Shown: positions 16,306 through 24,457, counted from the stretch's first letter. The stretch: DNA of 64,000 bases from Mesobacillus harenae (GCF_013343715.1 NZ_JABUNR010000001.1:124001-188000), one strand, 5' to 3'. Numbers and translations: made by a program. Notes: generated by a model not told the origin, from the letters alone.

Positions 16306-16758
16306 TTACTCTTCGTCCTCTAAATCTTCGATAAGTTTTTTCATTTCAGCAATCTCTTTTCGCTGAGCCTCAATAATTTCGTCAGCAAGCTTCTGGACTC
16401 GCGGATCTGAGAGGTTAGCACGTTCGCTTGTCAGGATGGCGATCGAATGGTGCGGAATCATCGCCTTCATCCACCCCTCATCCTCGATTAATGTTTGGCT
16501 TCGCACTAGGAAGAGAGAAACGGCAAACACAACCGCACTGCCAGCGAGGATGATCATATTCACCCGCTTTTTTGAATACATTTTCCACATAAACAGCATC
16601 ATCACGATGGCCATTATAGATCCCATGATCAATGCCATGTAAACCCTCGTTTCACTATAAAAAACATGATCCAATTGAAATACATTTAAAAACATTAACC
16701 AATACATAATAAAAGTTGAAGTAGCAATCATTGCACCAAACTTAAGATATTTCCCCAT
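16306..16758 (-). CDS. DUF305-domain membrane protein
   Basis: A 150-residue protein with three hydrophobic segments (about residues 7-25, 38-57 and 69-85) and a C-terminal DUF305 part containing MIPHHSIAILTSE and a helical LADEIIEAQRKEIAEMKKLIEDL tail. DUF305 proteins adopt a ferritin-like helical bundle and often accompany copper or metal resistance genes, where the His-His pair may bind metal; no such neighbours are visible here. Single-gene unit on the minus strand with its own terminator. Confidence 0.8.
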   Translation of the reverse strand: MGKYLKFGAMIATSTFIMYWLMFLNVFQLDHVFYSETRVYMALIMGSIMAIVMMLFMWKMYSKKRVNMIILAGSAVVFAVSLFLVRSQTLIEDEGWMKAMIPHHSIAILTSERANLSDPRVQKLADEIIEAQRKEIAEMKKLIEDLEDEE

Positions 16759-16885
16759 AAACTTTCACTCCATATAAAGATTTTTAATAGCTATTTTGTA
16801 TACTACCCTTTAGAAGCGACCGGTAAACGGGGAGAATCTTCGCTTGGATAGAACCCATTACTTCGGCTGGTACAGTTAATAAATG

Positions 16886-16914
16886 AAAAATCCTTCACAA
16901 AAGTGAAGGATTTC
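16886..16914 (-). terminator. Terminator after the YjcZ-like genes
   Basis: AAATCCTTCAC and GTGAAGGATTT form an 11-base stem with a four-base loop; on the minus strand the T-tract is GGATTTTTC. It lies 20 bases past the stop of the gene at 16934. Confidence 0.8.
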
Positions 16915-16933
16915 CAGTTCGTATTTTAGAAAG

Positions 16934-17068
16934 TTAACACCATACTGCACCGACAATGATAAGCAGGATAAATAATACGACGATTAACGAAAACCCAGAA
17001 CCTGCTCCATATCCTGCAACAGGGGCAGCATAGCCGTATCCACAGCCATATCCAGTTCCGTATGCCAT
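16934..17068 (-). CDS. YjcZ-like small sporulation membrane protein
   Basis: A 44-residue protein: a Gly/Tyr-rich head (MAYGTGYGCGYGYAAPVAGY) followed by the hallmark hydrophobic tail FSLIVVLFILLIIVGAVWC. The tail is the YjcZ family signature; in Bacillus these tiny proteins are expressed during sporulation. The ATG follows AGGAGGGATTTT on the minus strand. A shorter paralogue lies 40 bases upstream. Confidence 0.85.
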   Translation of the reverse strand: MAYGTGYGCGYGYAAPVAGYGAGSGFSLIVVLFILLIIVGAVWC

Positions 17069-17108
17069 AAAATCCCTCCTAACATTTCATTGATTATCTG
17101 TGGTTATT

Positions 17109-17219
17109 TTAGTATCCGTAACCCACGTAAGATGCTCCTACAATTATCAATAGGATAAACAATACGACGATTAAGGCGAATCCACCGCCGTAACCTGCAC
17201 CTGCAACTGCTCCACTCAT
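17109..17219 (-). CDS. YjcZ-like small sporulation membrane protein, second copy
   Basis: A 36-residue protein with a short Gly-rich head (MSGAVAGAGYGGG) and the same FALIVVLFILLIIVGASY membrane segment as its neighbour. The ATG at 17219 lies just after GGAGGTGTTGTTA, which rules out longer starts in the frame. The pair differ in the head, where the neighbour has six more tyrosines and two cysteines. They probably arose by tandem duplication. Confidence 0.87.
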   Translation of the reverse strand: MSGAVAGAGYGGGFALIVVLFILLIIVGASYVGYGY

Positions 17220-17458
17220 TAACAACACCTCCTGCGTCATTTGTATTACTGTATGTAAGTTAGCCGCCTTTGGAAATAGATAAAGTCCCAAGTTTTAAAT
17301 AATTGGGTTTCTGTACCAAGCTGGTAACTTTTTTAACCATTGAAGATTGTGCTGGCTGTTAATTGCAAGGCCTGCTGACAATGATGAAATGACCTATACG
17401 TTTGAATGTGCCTTAGAATAGGATAATTTAGATGTAAACAAAAGGGAGGGGTACAAAG

Positions 17459-17674
17459 ATGTCTGATAAAAAGAAAAAAATCATTCATGTTGACAACTTA
17501 ATCATTCATGCCAAAAAGGTTGAAATCATTGACGATTCTAGAGAAGATGCAAAAGTAGAGGTAAAAGAAGATCCTATTGCAAGGAGGGATCCGTGGGGAT
17601 TCTTTTGGGGAAGACAGCAAAGGGATATCGAATATGAACAACCAGAAGCGATTGAAGATTCCGTTGACCATTAA
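17459..17674 (+). CDS. Small acidic/basic hypothetical protein
   Basis: A 71-residue protein with a lysine-rich start, two similar IIHVDNLIIHAKKVEII strands and a C-terminal RRDPWGFFWGRQQ motif followed by acidic residues. It has no signal peptide or membrane segment. The start follows AAAGGGAGGGGT, a strong site. I do not recognise the family. Its position between YjcZ-like and YppG-like genes suggests a sporulation role by association only. Confidence 0.7.
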   Translation: MSDKKKKIIHVDNLIIHAKKVEIIDDSREDAKVEVKEDPIARRDPWGFFWGRQQRDIEYEQPEAIEDSVDH

Positions 17675-17839
17675 GAAAAAATATGAGTAAGAATTGTAGG
17701 AATGACTTCTGTTCCACAGAGTCTTCCTAGATACATAATTAAGTTTATCCTGTAAAAGGTAACAGGGACAAACATATAATCAGTGGCCTCTATATCTGAA
17801 TAATATATAACAAACCTAAATAAGGCAGGTGTTACAAGT

Positions 17840-18061
17840 ATGTTCAACAGAAGACAAGGACAATTTCCACCGCCATTCCAGCCTGGACCCGGCCGCCGAC
17901 CGTTCCCAGGGTCTCAAACTCCTAATAGACCAAATTTCCTTTCACAATTTTCCACACCAGATGGAATGCCAGATTTTAATAAAATAGCAGGAACAGCACA
18001 ACAAATGAATAAAATTATTAGTCAGGTTAGCCCGCTCATTTCAACATTTTTTAAAAGGTAA
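17840..18061 (+). CDS. YppG-like protein
   Basis: A 73-residue protein: a Pro/Arg/Gln-rich N-terminus (RRQGQFPPPFQPGPGRRPF) and a C-terminal helix DFNKIAGTAQQMNKIISQVSPLI. The combination of a low-complexity proline-rich head and a K-I-x-x-T-x-Q-Q-M-N-K-I tail matches the YppG/YqfQ style of Bacillus spore-coat-associated proteins. The ribosome site is modest (AAGGCAGGTG). Assignment to that family is from memory of its general form. Confidence 0.6.
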   Translation: MFNRRQGQFPPPFQPGPGRRPFPGSQTPNRPNFLSQFSTPDGMPDFNKIAGTAQQMNKIISQVSPLISTFFKR

Positions 18062-18152
18062 AAACAAATGCATCATTGTACCTTAATTCGTGTGATGACT
18101 TTGCAGTAAATACTCCGAAGACCATACCTAGAAGAAATCCAATATTAATGTT

Positions 18153-18188
18153 GAGAAGCCTTGAGCGCAGGGCTTCTCTTTTAATTTT
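18153..18188 (+). terminator. Terminator after the YppG-like gene
   Basis: GAGAAGCC (18153-18160) pairs with GGCTTCTC (18171-18178), followed by a T-rich tail. The rest of the gap to 18436 is AT-rich with no gene seen. Confidence 0.85.
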
Positions 18189-18436
18189 GGGACCTGAATC
18201 TTCTATAAAAATAAGACAGGCCAATTAAATGGTTTTCTATAGAATTGAATATTTATTTTTAAAAGTGTGAAATTGAAAATTCATTCTCATTCTTTTCAGC
18301 AAGCTTCCAAAAATGTAAAATCAGCTCTTTTCTTGTTGAAGAGGAACTGGACATGGTAAATTTGTCTATATAAATTAGAGTTTAGTAGATGATTATATAG
18401 TGCTTATTGTACAAATGAAAGGGGTTTGGGTTTGTT

Positions 18437-19363
18437 GTGGAGATAAAGAAAGTATCGATCGTCGGGTTGGGTGCTCTGGGGATTTTATTTGGGCATCATT
18501 TATCCAAGAAACTACCTAAAGCGGATTTAAGAATTATTGCCGATCAGGATCGGATTAAAAGATATCAAACTGAGGGTGTCTATTGTAATGGGGAGCACTG
18601 TGATTTTAATTATGTGACACCGGACGAGCTAGTTGAGCCGGCTGACTTAATTCTATTTACCGTAAAATATGATGGTTTAAAGGATGCCATTTCAGCTGTG
18701 AAAAATCATGTCGGGGAGCAGACCATTTTATTATCTGCTTTGAACGGAATTACCAGTGAAGCGATCATTGGGGAAGCCTATGGATTGAATAAGGTCCTTT
18801 ATTGCGTGGCCCAGGGAATGGATGCTGTTAAGGTGGGGAACCAGCTTACATACGATAACATGGGGATGCTTAGTTTTGGGGAGCATGACCCTGAAATTCG
18901 GTCAGAAAAGGCAGAAAGAGTAGCAGCGTTCTTTGATAAGACAGAGGTTCCCTACGAGGTAGTTTCCGAAATGGTTAAAAGACAATGGGGAAAATTCATG
19001 CTCAATGTTGGAGTGAATCAAACGGTTGCTATATACGAAAGCAATTATGGAGAGATTCAGAAAGAAGGGCCAGCAAGAGAGACGATGATAGCGGCGATGC
19101 GGGAGGTCATTGTTTTATCTGAAAAAGAAGGAATTTATTTAACCGAAAAGGATATCGACTATTGGTTAACGATATTGGCGACATTAAGCCCCGAAGGAAA
19201 ACCATCTATGGCTCAAGACTTTGACGCAAGGCGCCACAGTGAAGTGGAACTGTTTGCCGGTACAGTTTTAAAATTAGCCGATAAACACAGAATTTCCACA
19301 CCTGTAAATCGAGACCTTTATGATAGGATAAAGCTGTTTGAAAGCAACTATGATAGTAAATAA
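18437..19363 (+). CDS. 2-dehydropantoate 2-reductase family protein (PanE/ApbA)
   Basis: A 308-residue NADP-dependent reductase: N-terminal Rossmann loop GLGALG at residues 10-15, VKYDGLKDAI in the linker, and a C-terminal helical domain with the catalytic lysine region MVKRQWGKFMLNVGVNQ and PSMAQDFDARRHSEVELFAG, matching ketopantoate reductase. The reaction is NADPH-dependent reduction of ketopantoate to pantoate in coenzyme A synthesis. Several paralogues are common in Bacillus, so this may act on another 2-keto acid. GTG start with an upstream AAAGGGG. Confidence 0.85.
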   Translation: MEIKKVSIVGLGALGILFGHHLSKKLPKADLRIIADQDRIKRYQTEGVYCNGEHCDFNYVTPDELVEPADLILFTVKYDGLKDAISAVKNHVGEQTILLSALNGITSEAIIGEAYGLNKVLYCVAQGMDAVKVGNQLTYDNMGMLSFGEHDPEIRSEKAERVAAFFDKTEVPYEVVSEMVKRQWGKFMLNVGVNQTVAIYESNYGEIQKEGPARETMIAAMREVIVLSEKEGIYLTEKDIDYWLTILATLSPEGKPSMAQDFDARRHSEVELFAGTVLKLADKHRISTPVNRDLYDRIKLFESNYDSK

Positions 19364-19417
19364 ATTTGATAGCACTTTGATGTGAGGTTAAGGTGGAAAC
19401 CATGCACCGTAAATCCG

Positions 19418-19446
19418 GGACATTCTTTGAGTGTCCTTTTTCTTTT
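19418..19446 (+). terminator. Terminator after the PanE-type gene
   Basis: GGACA (19418-19422) pairs with TGTCC (19432-19436) across nine bases, followed by TTTTTCTTTT. Confidence 0.65.
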
Positions 19447-19464
19447 CAAAAGGAGGCTGGGTAA

Positions 19465-19896
19465 ATGAAACGCGGAGTAGCAAGCAGGGCCATCCTGGCT
19501 GGAATTATTTCAGGCCTATTTTTAGGCTTGTTTTTAAAAGTGATTGAGAGAGTAACCGGGATAAAGGTCTATACATTATTGTTAAATGTCGACTATGTGC
19601 CTTTTCTAAACCAGATTAAATTGCATGAAACAATTGAATTTGGGCTTCATCTTATCATTTCGATTGTACTAAGCCTTTTAATAATGAAGTTTCTAGGGGG
19701 GAAACGATGGGGAAAGGGAACGAAATATTCTTTTATCATAGGCGCAAGTATTACAATTGGGCTGATTTTGTTTCCGACGACTGCTCTTTCGGCAAGGACT
19801 CCTGAACTGAGTAGTTTAGCGGCGTTAATTTACTGGTTAGTTGGTCATGGTTTATATGGCTGGCTGCTGGCCTGGGTGCTGAGAACAGAAGAATAG
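19465..19896 (+). CDS. Conserved membrane protein of unknown function
   Basis: A 143-residue protein with four hydrophobic segments (about 9-27, 58-77, 88-107 and 117-138) and a positively charged loop GGKRWGKGTK after the second. It has no catalytic motif that I recognise. The strong AAGGAGG site fixes the start. It is placed directly after a terminator, so it is its own unit, possibly with the small protein at 19961. Confidence 0.7.
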   Translation: MKRGVASRAILAGIISGLFLGLFLKVIERVTGIKVYTLLLNVDYVPFLNQIKLHETIEFGLHLIISIVLSLLIMKFLGGKRWGKGTKYSFIIGASITIGLILFPTTALSARTPELSSLAALIYWLVGHGLYGWLLAWVLRTEE

Positions 19897-19960
19897 TAAT
19901 GAGAATACACCAATCTTGGCATAATAGGTGGTGATAGACCGATATTAGGAGGCATGCCAA

Positions 19961-20116
19961 GTGAACCCAGATAAAAACCAACAGAACAGAAATATGAACC
20001 ATAAGGATCAGGACCTGCAAAATAAGACAAATAACATCCGGGCTAAAGAAGCTGCTTCTCCTCAAGAGGATGGATTTCGTTATGATTATGATGATTCTTC
20101 AGACTTTGAGCAATAG
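19961..20116 (+). CDS. 51-residue hydrophilic small protein
   Basis: A GTG start follows AGGAGG after 9 bases. The product is Asn/Gln/Lys-rich at first (NPDKNQQNRNMNHKDQ) and ends in an acidic tyrosine patch (RYDYDDSSDFEQ). It is fully hydrophilic, probably disordered, with no known family. It lies 65 bases after the membrane protein gene and before a terminator. Confidence 0.6.
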   Translation: MNPDKNQQNRNMNHKDQDLQNKTNNIRAKEAASPQEDGFRYDYDDSSDFEQ

Positions 20117-20195
20117 ACTATATTCCTGATATTGATTGCCCAGTCTTCAGCTCGGACGGTAGCTTGATAGTAAGTTGGCAGGAATTCTGCCAAAA

Positions 20196-20232
20196 TAAAA
20201 ATGACCTGGCAGTTTGAGGTCATTTTTATTTT
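20196..20232 (+). terminator. Bidirectional-looking terminator
   Basis: AAAAATGACCT pairs with AGGTCATTTTT around a 9-base loop, with T's after and A's before. Confidence 0.85.
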
Positions 20233-20274
20233 TGAAGCTCAAGATTATTGCTTCAATACTTGAGTGATTGCGTT

Positions 20275-20370
20275 ATTCGATCAAATGTATTACTTATTCA
20301 ATCAAACATTTCAGCTATTCGATCAAACATTTTACTTATTCGATCAAACATTTCGGCTATTCGATCAAAG
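20275..20370. repeat. 21-bp tandem repeat, about 4.6 units
   Basis: Four units of 21 bases (20275-20295, 20296-20316, 20317-20337, 20338-20358) and a partial fifth share ATTC(G/A)ATCAAA followed by a variable TTT(C/T) segment. The last bases alternate between ACTT and (A/G)GCT, giving a two-unit (42-bp) super-period. The minus strand reads as an amphipathic heptad (MFDRIAE / MFDRISK) but is interrupted by a stop. No gene is supported here. Confidence 0.8.
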
Positions 20371-20424
20371 CAGTGTCCTAATTGTGAAATTGGCCTTTAT
20401 AGTATGCCGAGTCAACCTCCACAT

Positions 20425-20643
20425 CTACCTCTTTTTCTTCTTAGACTTATCTTCTTCCGCTTTGTTCTTAATAATTTTATTTATGGTAACTTGAACATGA
20501 AATTTTTTCTCGGCAACGTTCTGAACATCTGTGACTTTGCCTTTACGGCCTTTAATGGTTATATCTTCGCCTACAGATGGGACCCGATTGCGCAGCTGAT
20601 TTAACAAAACATTCTTACCTTCTAAAAAATAAACAATAAACAT
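20425..20643 (-). CDS. Small basic protein of unknown function
   Basis: A 72-residue protein: strand-rich N-terminus (MFIVYFLEGKNVLLNQL), a segment PSVGEDITIKGRKGKVTDVQ that looks like a small SH3/KOW-like barrel turn, and a lysine-rich tail (KAEEDKSKKKKR). The start at 20643 is chosen because AAAGGTGAGG lies just upstream; an earlier in-frame ATG overlaps that ribosome site. I cannot name the family. The basic tail and KOW-like turn would suit nucleic-acid contact, which is speculation. Confidence 0.65.
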   Translation of the reverse strand: MFIVYFLEGKNVLLNQLRNRVPSVGEDITIKGRKGKVTDVQNVAEKKFHVQVTINKIIKNKAEEDKSKKKKR

Positions 20644-20737
20644 TAGCCTCACCTTTTTCATATGATATATGTTACATGCTTATTTAAAAATATGAAGGGA
20701 GATTAAATTTAGACCTAATCACAGCTGCTTGCTTCAC

Positions 20738-20775
20738 AAAAAAAGCTTGCTAGGGAAATTTCCTGGCAAGCTTTA
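20738..20775 (-). terminator. Terminator of the CPBP protease gene
   Basis: AAAGCTTGC pairs with GCAAGCTTT, with an inner GGGAAATTTCC; on the minus strand it is followed by a run of seven T's. It lies 10 bases past the protease stop codon. Confidence 0.88.
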
Positions 20776-20784
20776 GTATCCATG

Positions 20785-21561
20785 TTACCTGGCAGAAGCA
20801 AGATCAACGCTTACTGGCTGACTGTTTGTTTTTGACCTTTTTAACAGGTAGAGAGAATAAAGTAGAAAGGCCAAGTTGAGCAGGAAGAAGGCAGTTAACC
20901 ACTTTAATGAATAATCGCCGCTATGAACGCCGTATTCTCCAGTAGCTGCGTACTCAACTGCATCCAATAAAAAGTGGAAGGCTATGGCTGGCAGTAAGCT
21001 TTTATTGGCTAATACCATTGCTGTTAGCGCCATGCCGGCACAAGATGCCCAGCCGAATTGGAAAAGAGCATAGGTAACATCCCCGCCGACAAAAATATTG
21101 CCAAGGTGAGCGGCTCCGAATAAAAGCGAGGGAACGATAATCGCTACGGCGGTTCCGAATGGTAAAATCGCTCGCAGCAAAATGCCTCTAAAAAGAATTT
21201 CTTCATTAACTGCAACACCAGCAGCGGCAATTAATAAAAACGGAATATGTGACCATGGAGAATTGAAGCCGAGAAGGTACACCAAGGTTAGCGGGATGAC
21301 AAGTGTAGGAAGCCAAACGTACCATTCTTTAGCTGAAGCTGGCATGGTCAAGCCAATTTCTTTATCAATCTTTACCCATTTGACTGCTAAAATTGCACAA
21401 GCCGCATAGATGACCATGATTACCCAGCCCAAATCCTTCTGAATAGTAAGAGTTGGATCGAAAAGCTGAATCCCCGTTACTGCAAGCATTCCGATTATTC
21501 CTCTTCCGAACATGACGATTAGAAATAAAACCAAACTATGTCGATATAAAAAATTCTTCAT
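20785..21561 (-). CDS. CPBP-family intramembrane glutamic endopeptidase
   Basis: A 258-residue protein with about seven to eight membrane segments. The Abi/CPBP signature is complete: NEEILFRGILL (the Glu-Glu-x-x-x-Arg motif, about residues 119-129), FGAAHLGN (His motif, about 149-156) and HFLLDAVEYAA (third His motif, about 195). Bacterial members act as site-2-type proteases, in bacteriocin self-immunity or as CAAX-prenyl-protease homologues. It is transcribed away from the two-component genes at 21750, with a 188-base shared upstream region, so that system may control it. Confidence 0.85.
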   Translation of the reverse strand: MKNFLYRHSLVLFLIVMFGRGIIGMLAVTGIQLFDPTLTIQKDLGWVIMVIYAACAILAVKWVKIDKEIGLTMPASAKEWYVWLPTLVIPLTLVYLLGFNSPWSHIPFLLIAAAGVAVNEEILFRGILLRAILPFGTAVAIIVPSLLFGAAHLGNIFVGGDVTYALFQFGWASCAGMALTAMVLANKSLLPAIAFHFLLDAVEYAATGEYGVHSGDYSLKWLTAFFLLNLAFLLYSLYLLKRSKTNSQPVSVDLASAR

Positions 21562-21749
21562 TTGAATTTCTCCTTTGGTCGTTCAATTTGTATCTTCATT
21601 ATCGTTTAGAAAAGGTCATATCTAAAAGTGAACTTCGTCATAAAGGGGTCATATGACTTTTGTGACTTCTCGGTTTCTAATAAAAAGGAAAAAAGAAAAG
21701 CGTGTGGAATATAGTAAAGATTACCTAATTAAGTAAGAAGGAGCTTTAT

Positions 21750-22934
21750 ATGCTACCGATTCAGAGTGAAACCCACTGGGTGTATAAAACAGCACAAATC
21801 ACAAGAATTGGCTGGTTTGTCATCCACTTATTGATCTTGGTTATTTTTCTTTCCGCTTCCCCTTTTTTCTGGCTGCTGCTGCCATTGTTCTTTGCTGCCT
21901 TCCTCATACCTCAATGGTCTGGAATAAAGGCAGATAGCTTTGGTGTTAATCACTATCCCTTCTTGGAATTAACATTCAGCGGGCTATTTTTGATTGTTGG
22001 ATGTTATTTTACAGGTGAGTATTCCTCTTTCTTGGCCTATCCTGCCCTTTGTGCCGGTATATACAGCAGGCCAGGGAAAGAAAGATGGTTCCTATGGTCA
22101 GGCTTTGCCGTTGCCCCTTTTTTAGCTGTGCTTGCTATTGGATTAAACCATATAGGGATGGGCGTTATTGATGGGCTTTTCTTTTTCGGCATAGGCCTAG
22201 CAGTGGCGAAAGTGCTGGAGGCTGAGAAGAAAACGCAAATTTTACTTGGGGAAAATCGTCGCCAGAATCAGCTGCTCGAGGAGTACGCCAAGCAAATTGA
22301 AAAGGTGACCTTGCTCGAGGAAAGGAACCGGCTTGCAAAAGACCTCCATGACACGGTTGGACATACGTTCACTTCTGTCATTATGGGGCTAGATGCAGCG
22401 TCATTCCTAATCGGAACGGCCCCTGAAAAAGCCCAGGAACAAGTTGACCGGTTAAGCGATGTGATGAGAAGATCCCTAGGGGAGCTTAGAACCCATATTC
22501 ACCAAATTTCTCCGGTTGGAGAACAAGAAGAGCTATCCGCTCAGCTGAAAAAGGTCACGGATCAATTTGTCTTGCACACGAAAACGGAAATCCTGTTTGA
22601 ACATGCCGGACCGCAAGAAATCAATATTTCTTCTCAGGGAAGCATTACGTTCGTTCGCTGTCTTCAGGAGGCGTTAACAAATGCAGTTCGCCATGGTCAT
22701 GCCAACAAAATTGTGGTCATCCTCCAGGAAGAAGCGGTCTGTGTCAGTCTTACGATTAAGGATAATGGCATTGGGATGAGCAGCGTTAAATATGGATTTG
22801 GCCTAAACGGTATGAAGGAGCGGATGGAATCGCTCCAGGGTGGCTTGACTATTGAATCGAAGCCACAAGCAGGAACGGTTGTGACTTGTTTTTTACCTGT
22901 CATAGCAAGCAGGTTAAAGGGAGAGGCGGGATAA
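21750..22934 (+). CDS. NarL/LuxR-type sensor histidine kinase
   Basis: A 394-residue kinase with five to six N-terminal membrane segments (residues 15-160), a short coiled linker, a HisKA_3 helix (LLEERNRLAKDLHDTVGHTFTS, phosphoacceptor His in KDLHDTVGH) and an HATPase domain (ALTNAVRHG, DNGIGM, GFGLNGMKERM). The short loops between membrane segments suggest sensing within the membrane, as in DesK or LiaS, perhaps of lipid state or antibiotics. The next gene starts 1 base after its stop. Confidence 0.88.
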   Translation: MLPIQSETHWVYKTAQITRIGWFVIHLLILVIFLSASPFFWLLLPLFFAAFLIPQWSGIKADSFGVNHYPFLELTFSGLFLIVGCYFTGEYSSFLAYPALCAGIYSRPGKERWFLWSGFAVAPFLAVLAIGLNHIGMGVIDGLFFFGIGLAVAKVLEAEKKTQILLGENRRQNQLLEEYAKQIEKVTLLEERNRLAKDLHDTVGHTFTSVIMGLDAASFLIGTAPEKAQEQVDRLSDVMRRSLGELRTHIHQISPVGEQEELSAQLKKVTDQFVLHTKTEILFEHAGPQEINISSQGSITFVRCLQEALTNAVRHGHANKIVVILQEEAVCVSLTIKDNGIGMSSVKYGFGLNGMKERMESLQGGLTIESKPQAGTVVTCFLPVIASRLKGEAG

Positions 22935-22935
22935 G

Positions 22936-23583
22936 ATGATAAAAGTGCTGATTGTTGACGACCAGGAACTGATTCGGATGAGTTTATCGATCGTATTAGA
23001 AGGCGAAGAAGACTTTGAAGTCACCGGCGTCGCTGAACATGGGAAAATGGCAATAGAGTTAACCGAACAGTATGCTCCAGATGTAGTCCTGATGGATATC
23101 CATATGCCTCAAATGAATGGAGTAGAGGCAACTGCCCAAATTAAAAGCCAATTTCCAGAGGTAAAGGTGATCATTTTAACGACCTTTGAGGAAATAGGAA
23201 CAGTTCGGGATGCCTTGGCTGCAGGAGCAGAGGGATACCTTTTAAAAGCAATCCATCCAAAAGACCTTGCAGCCGGGATCAGACTCGTGCATCATGGCGG
23301 AACCCTGATCACACAGGAAATCGCCAAGCAGCTGATTGCGCAGTGGCTTAACCCATCTGGACAGATAAAAGTAGAAAAGAATAAAACTAATTTCGGACTC
23401 ACAGACAGAGAGATAGAGGTGCTAGAACACCTGTCAAAAGGAGCAACCAATCGGGAAATCGCCCGAAAACTCTTCCTAACCGAAGGAACAGTCAAAAACT
23501 ACATCTCCAACATCTACTCCAAGCTAGAAGTCTCAGGAAGACATAAAGCCGTCTTCAAAGCAAAGGAAGAAGGGATTCTTTAG
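22936..23583 (+). CDS. NarL/LuxR-type response regulator
   Basis: A 215-residue regulator with a receiver domain (acidic residues in IVDDQE, phosphoacceptor Asp54 in VVLMDIHMPQMNG, Thr in ILTTFEE, Lys in YLLKA) and a LuxR-type helix-turn-helix (LTDREIEVLEHLSKGATNREIARKLFLTEGTVKNYISNI). It forms a cognate pair with the kinase. The stop is followed at once by a dispersed repeat, with no obvious terminator. Confidence 0.9.
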   Translation: MIKVLIVDDQELIRMSLSIVLEGEEDFEVTGVAEHGKMAIELTEQYAPDVVLMDIHMPQMNGVEATAQIKSQFPEVKVIILTTFEEIGTVRDALAAGAEGYLLKAIHPKDLAAGIRLVHHGGTLITQEIAKQLIAQWLNPSGQIKVEKNKTNFGLTDREIEVLEHLSKGATNREIARKLFLTEGTVKNYISNIYSKLEVSGRHKAVFKAKEEGIL

Positions 23584-23636
23584 GTGACAGGCACGCCCCG
23601 CTTTTTATTGTTTCACACAAATGTTTCACAGAAGGA
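23584..23636. repeat. Dispersed intergenic repeat, copy A
   Basis: Starts at the stop codon with GTGACAGGCAC and continues to TTGTTTCACACAAATGTTTCACAG. The region after the MFS gene at 61112 carries GTGCCTGTCAC (the same word inverted) and TTGTTTCACAGGATGTTCCAC in the same order, so the two are diverged members of one family. Confidence 0.55.
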
Positions 23637-23766
23637 TTTTGATAAGTTACCGGTGATCTTATTCGCGAGTTTAAGAAAGTAGCATGGCAGCCTGCTTCAT
23701 GATGTCATCATGGGAAAGGGGATAACATAAAAAACTTAAATATTCAATATTTTCCTTAAAATCAAA

Positions 23767-23806
23767 ATAATAGTATACTATTATAATAGAGAGTTCTAGG
23801 AGAACT
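23767..23806 (+). promoter_or_regulatory. Palindromic operator region of the flavin reductase gene
   Basis: ATAATAGTATACTATTAT (23767-23784) is a perfect 18-base palindrome that runs into a TATAAT (-10) at 23782-23787. Seven bases on is a second inverted repeat, AGTTCT-AGG-AGAACT (23792-23806), placed at about the transcription start. A dimeric repressor bound at either would block the promoter. Confidence 0.6.
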
Positions 23807-23846
23807 TGGCTGCCTTTTAAGAGCCGCATACGAAGGGAATGATTTT

Positions 23847-24347
23847 ATGGAAAATACAGTAGATAAAGTAAATGTTTTTAAACAAATTATGGGCCACTAT
23901 CCGACAGGCATAACGATTGTCACAACGATGGATGAACAAGGTGCTCCAGCGGGACTTACAGTCAATTCATTCAGTTCAGTTTCGATCGACCCGCTTTTAG
24001 TCTTATGGTGTATCGACAAAAGAGTTTCTTCCTTTGATACGTTTATCAAAGCTGATCACTTCGCCGTCCATACCCTATCATCAGACCAAGCGGCTGCCTG
24101 CTGGGCCTTTGCAGGAAAAGAGCCGGATCGGTTTTCAACCGTTAACTGGAAGGAATCCGAACATGGCTTGCCAATTATCTCTGATTCATTAGGAACACTC
24201 CAATGTAAAACTGTCCAACAAATCGAAGCAGGAGATCATGTGATTTTACTTGGAGAAGTGATCGATTTAAATGTCCAGGAGAAAGAGCCGCTGCTTTATT
24301 TCAATAGAAATATCGGTAAGATCCCAGCCAACTGGCCGAATGAATAG
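23847..24347 (+). CDS. Flavin reductase family protein
   Basis: A 166-residue flavin-binding split-barrel protein of the flavin reductase (DIM6/NTAB) family: FKQIMGHYPTGITIVTT, GLTVNSFSSVSIDPLLVLWCI and DHVILLGEVIDL are typical. Members are the small partners that feed FMNH2 to two-component monooxygenases; no oxygenase is adjacent. It lies behind a promoter region with two inverted repeats, so it is probably repressed until an inducer appears. A terminator follows at 24428. Confidence 0.85.
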   Translation: MENTVDKVNVFKQIMGHYPTGITIVTTMDEQGAPAGLTVNSFSSVSIDPLLVLWCIDKRVSSFDTFIKADHFAVHTLSSDQAAACWAFAGKEPDRFSTVNWKESEHGLPIISDSLGTLQCKTVQQIEAGDHVILLGEVIDLNVQEKEPLLYFNRNIGKIPANWPNE

Positions 24348-24427
24348 AATTATTTTTATGACGATAACGCGATTAACAAAGTTTCCTGAGTGAAAGAAGA
24401 AACATTCATGACAAACCAATAAGTGAG

Positions 24428-24457
24428 GCCTTCCATGAATATATGGAAGGCTTTTTT
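24428..24457 (+). terminator. Terminator after the flavin reductase gene
   Basis: GCCTTCCAT pairs with ATGGAAGGC around a short loop, then six T's. Confidence 0.9.

Noticed and set aside
20275..20370. CRISPR array
   Set aside because: Units are directly adjacent with no spacers, and no cas genes are near.
20248..20604. Plus-strand 118-codon frame over the 21-bp repeat
   Set aside because: No ribosome site; it runs antisense over the better-supported small gene at 20425 and owes its first part to the tandem repeat.
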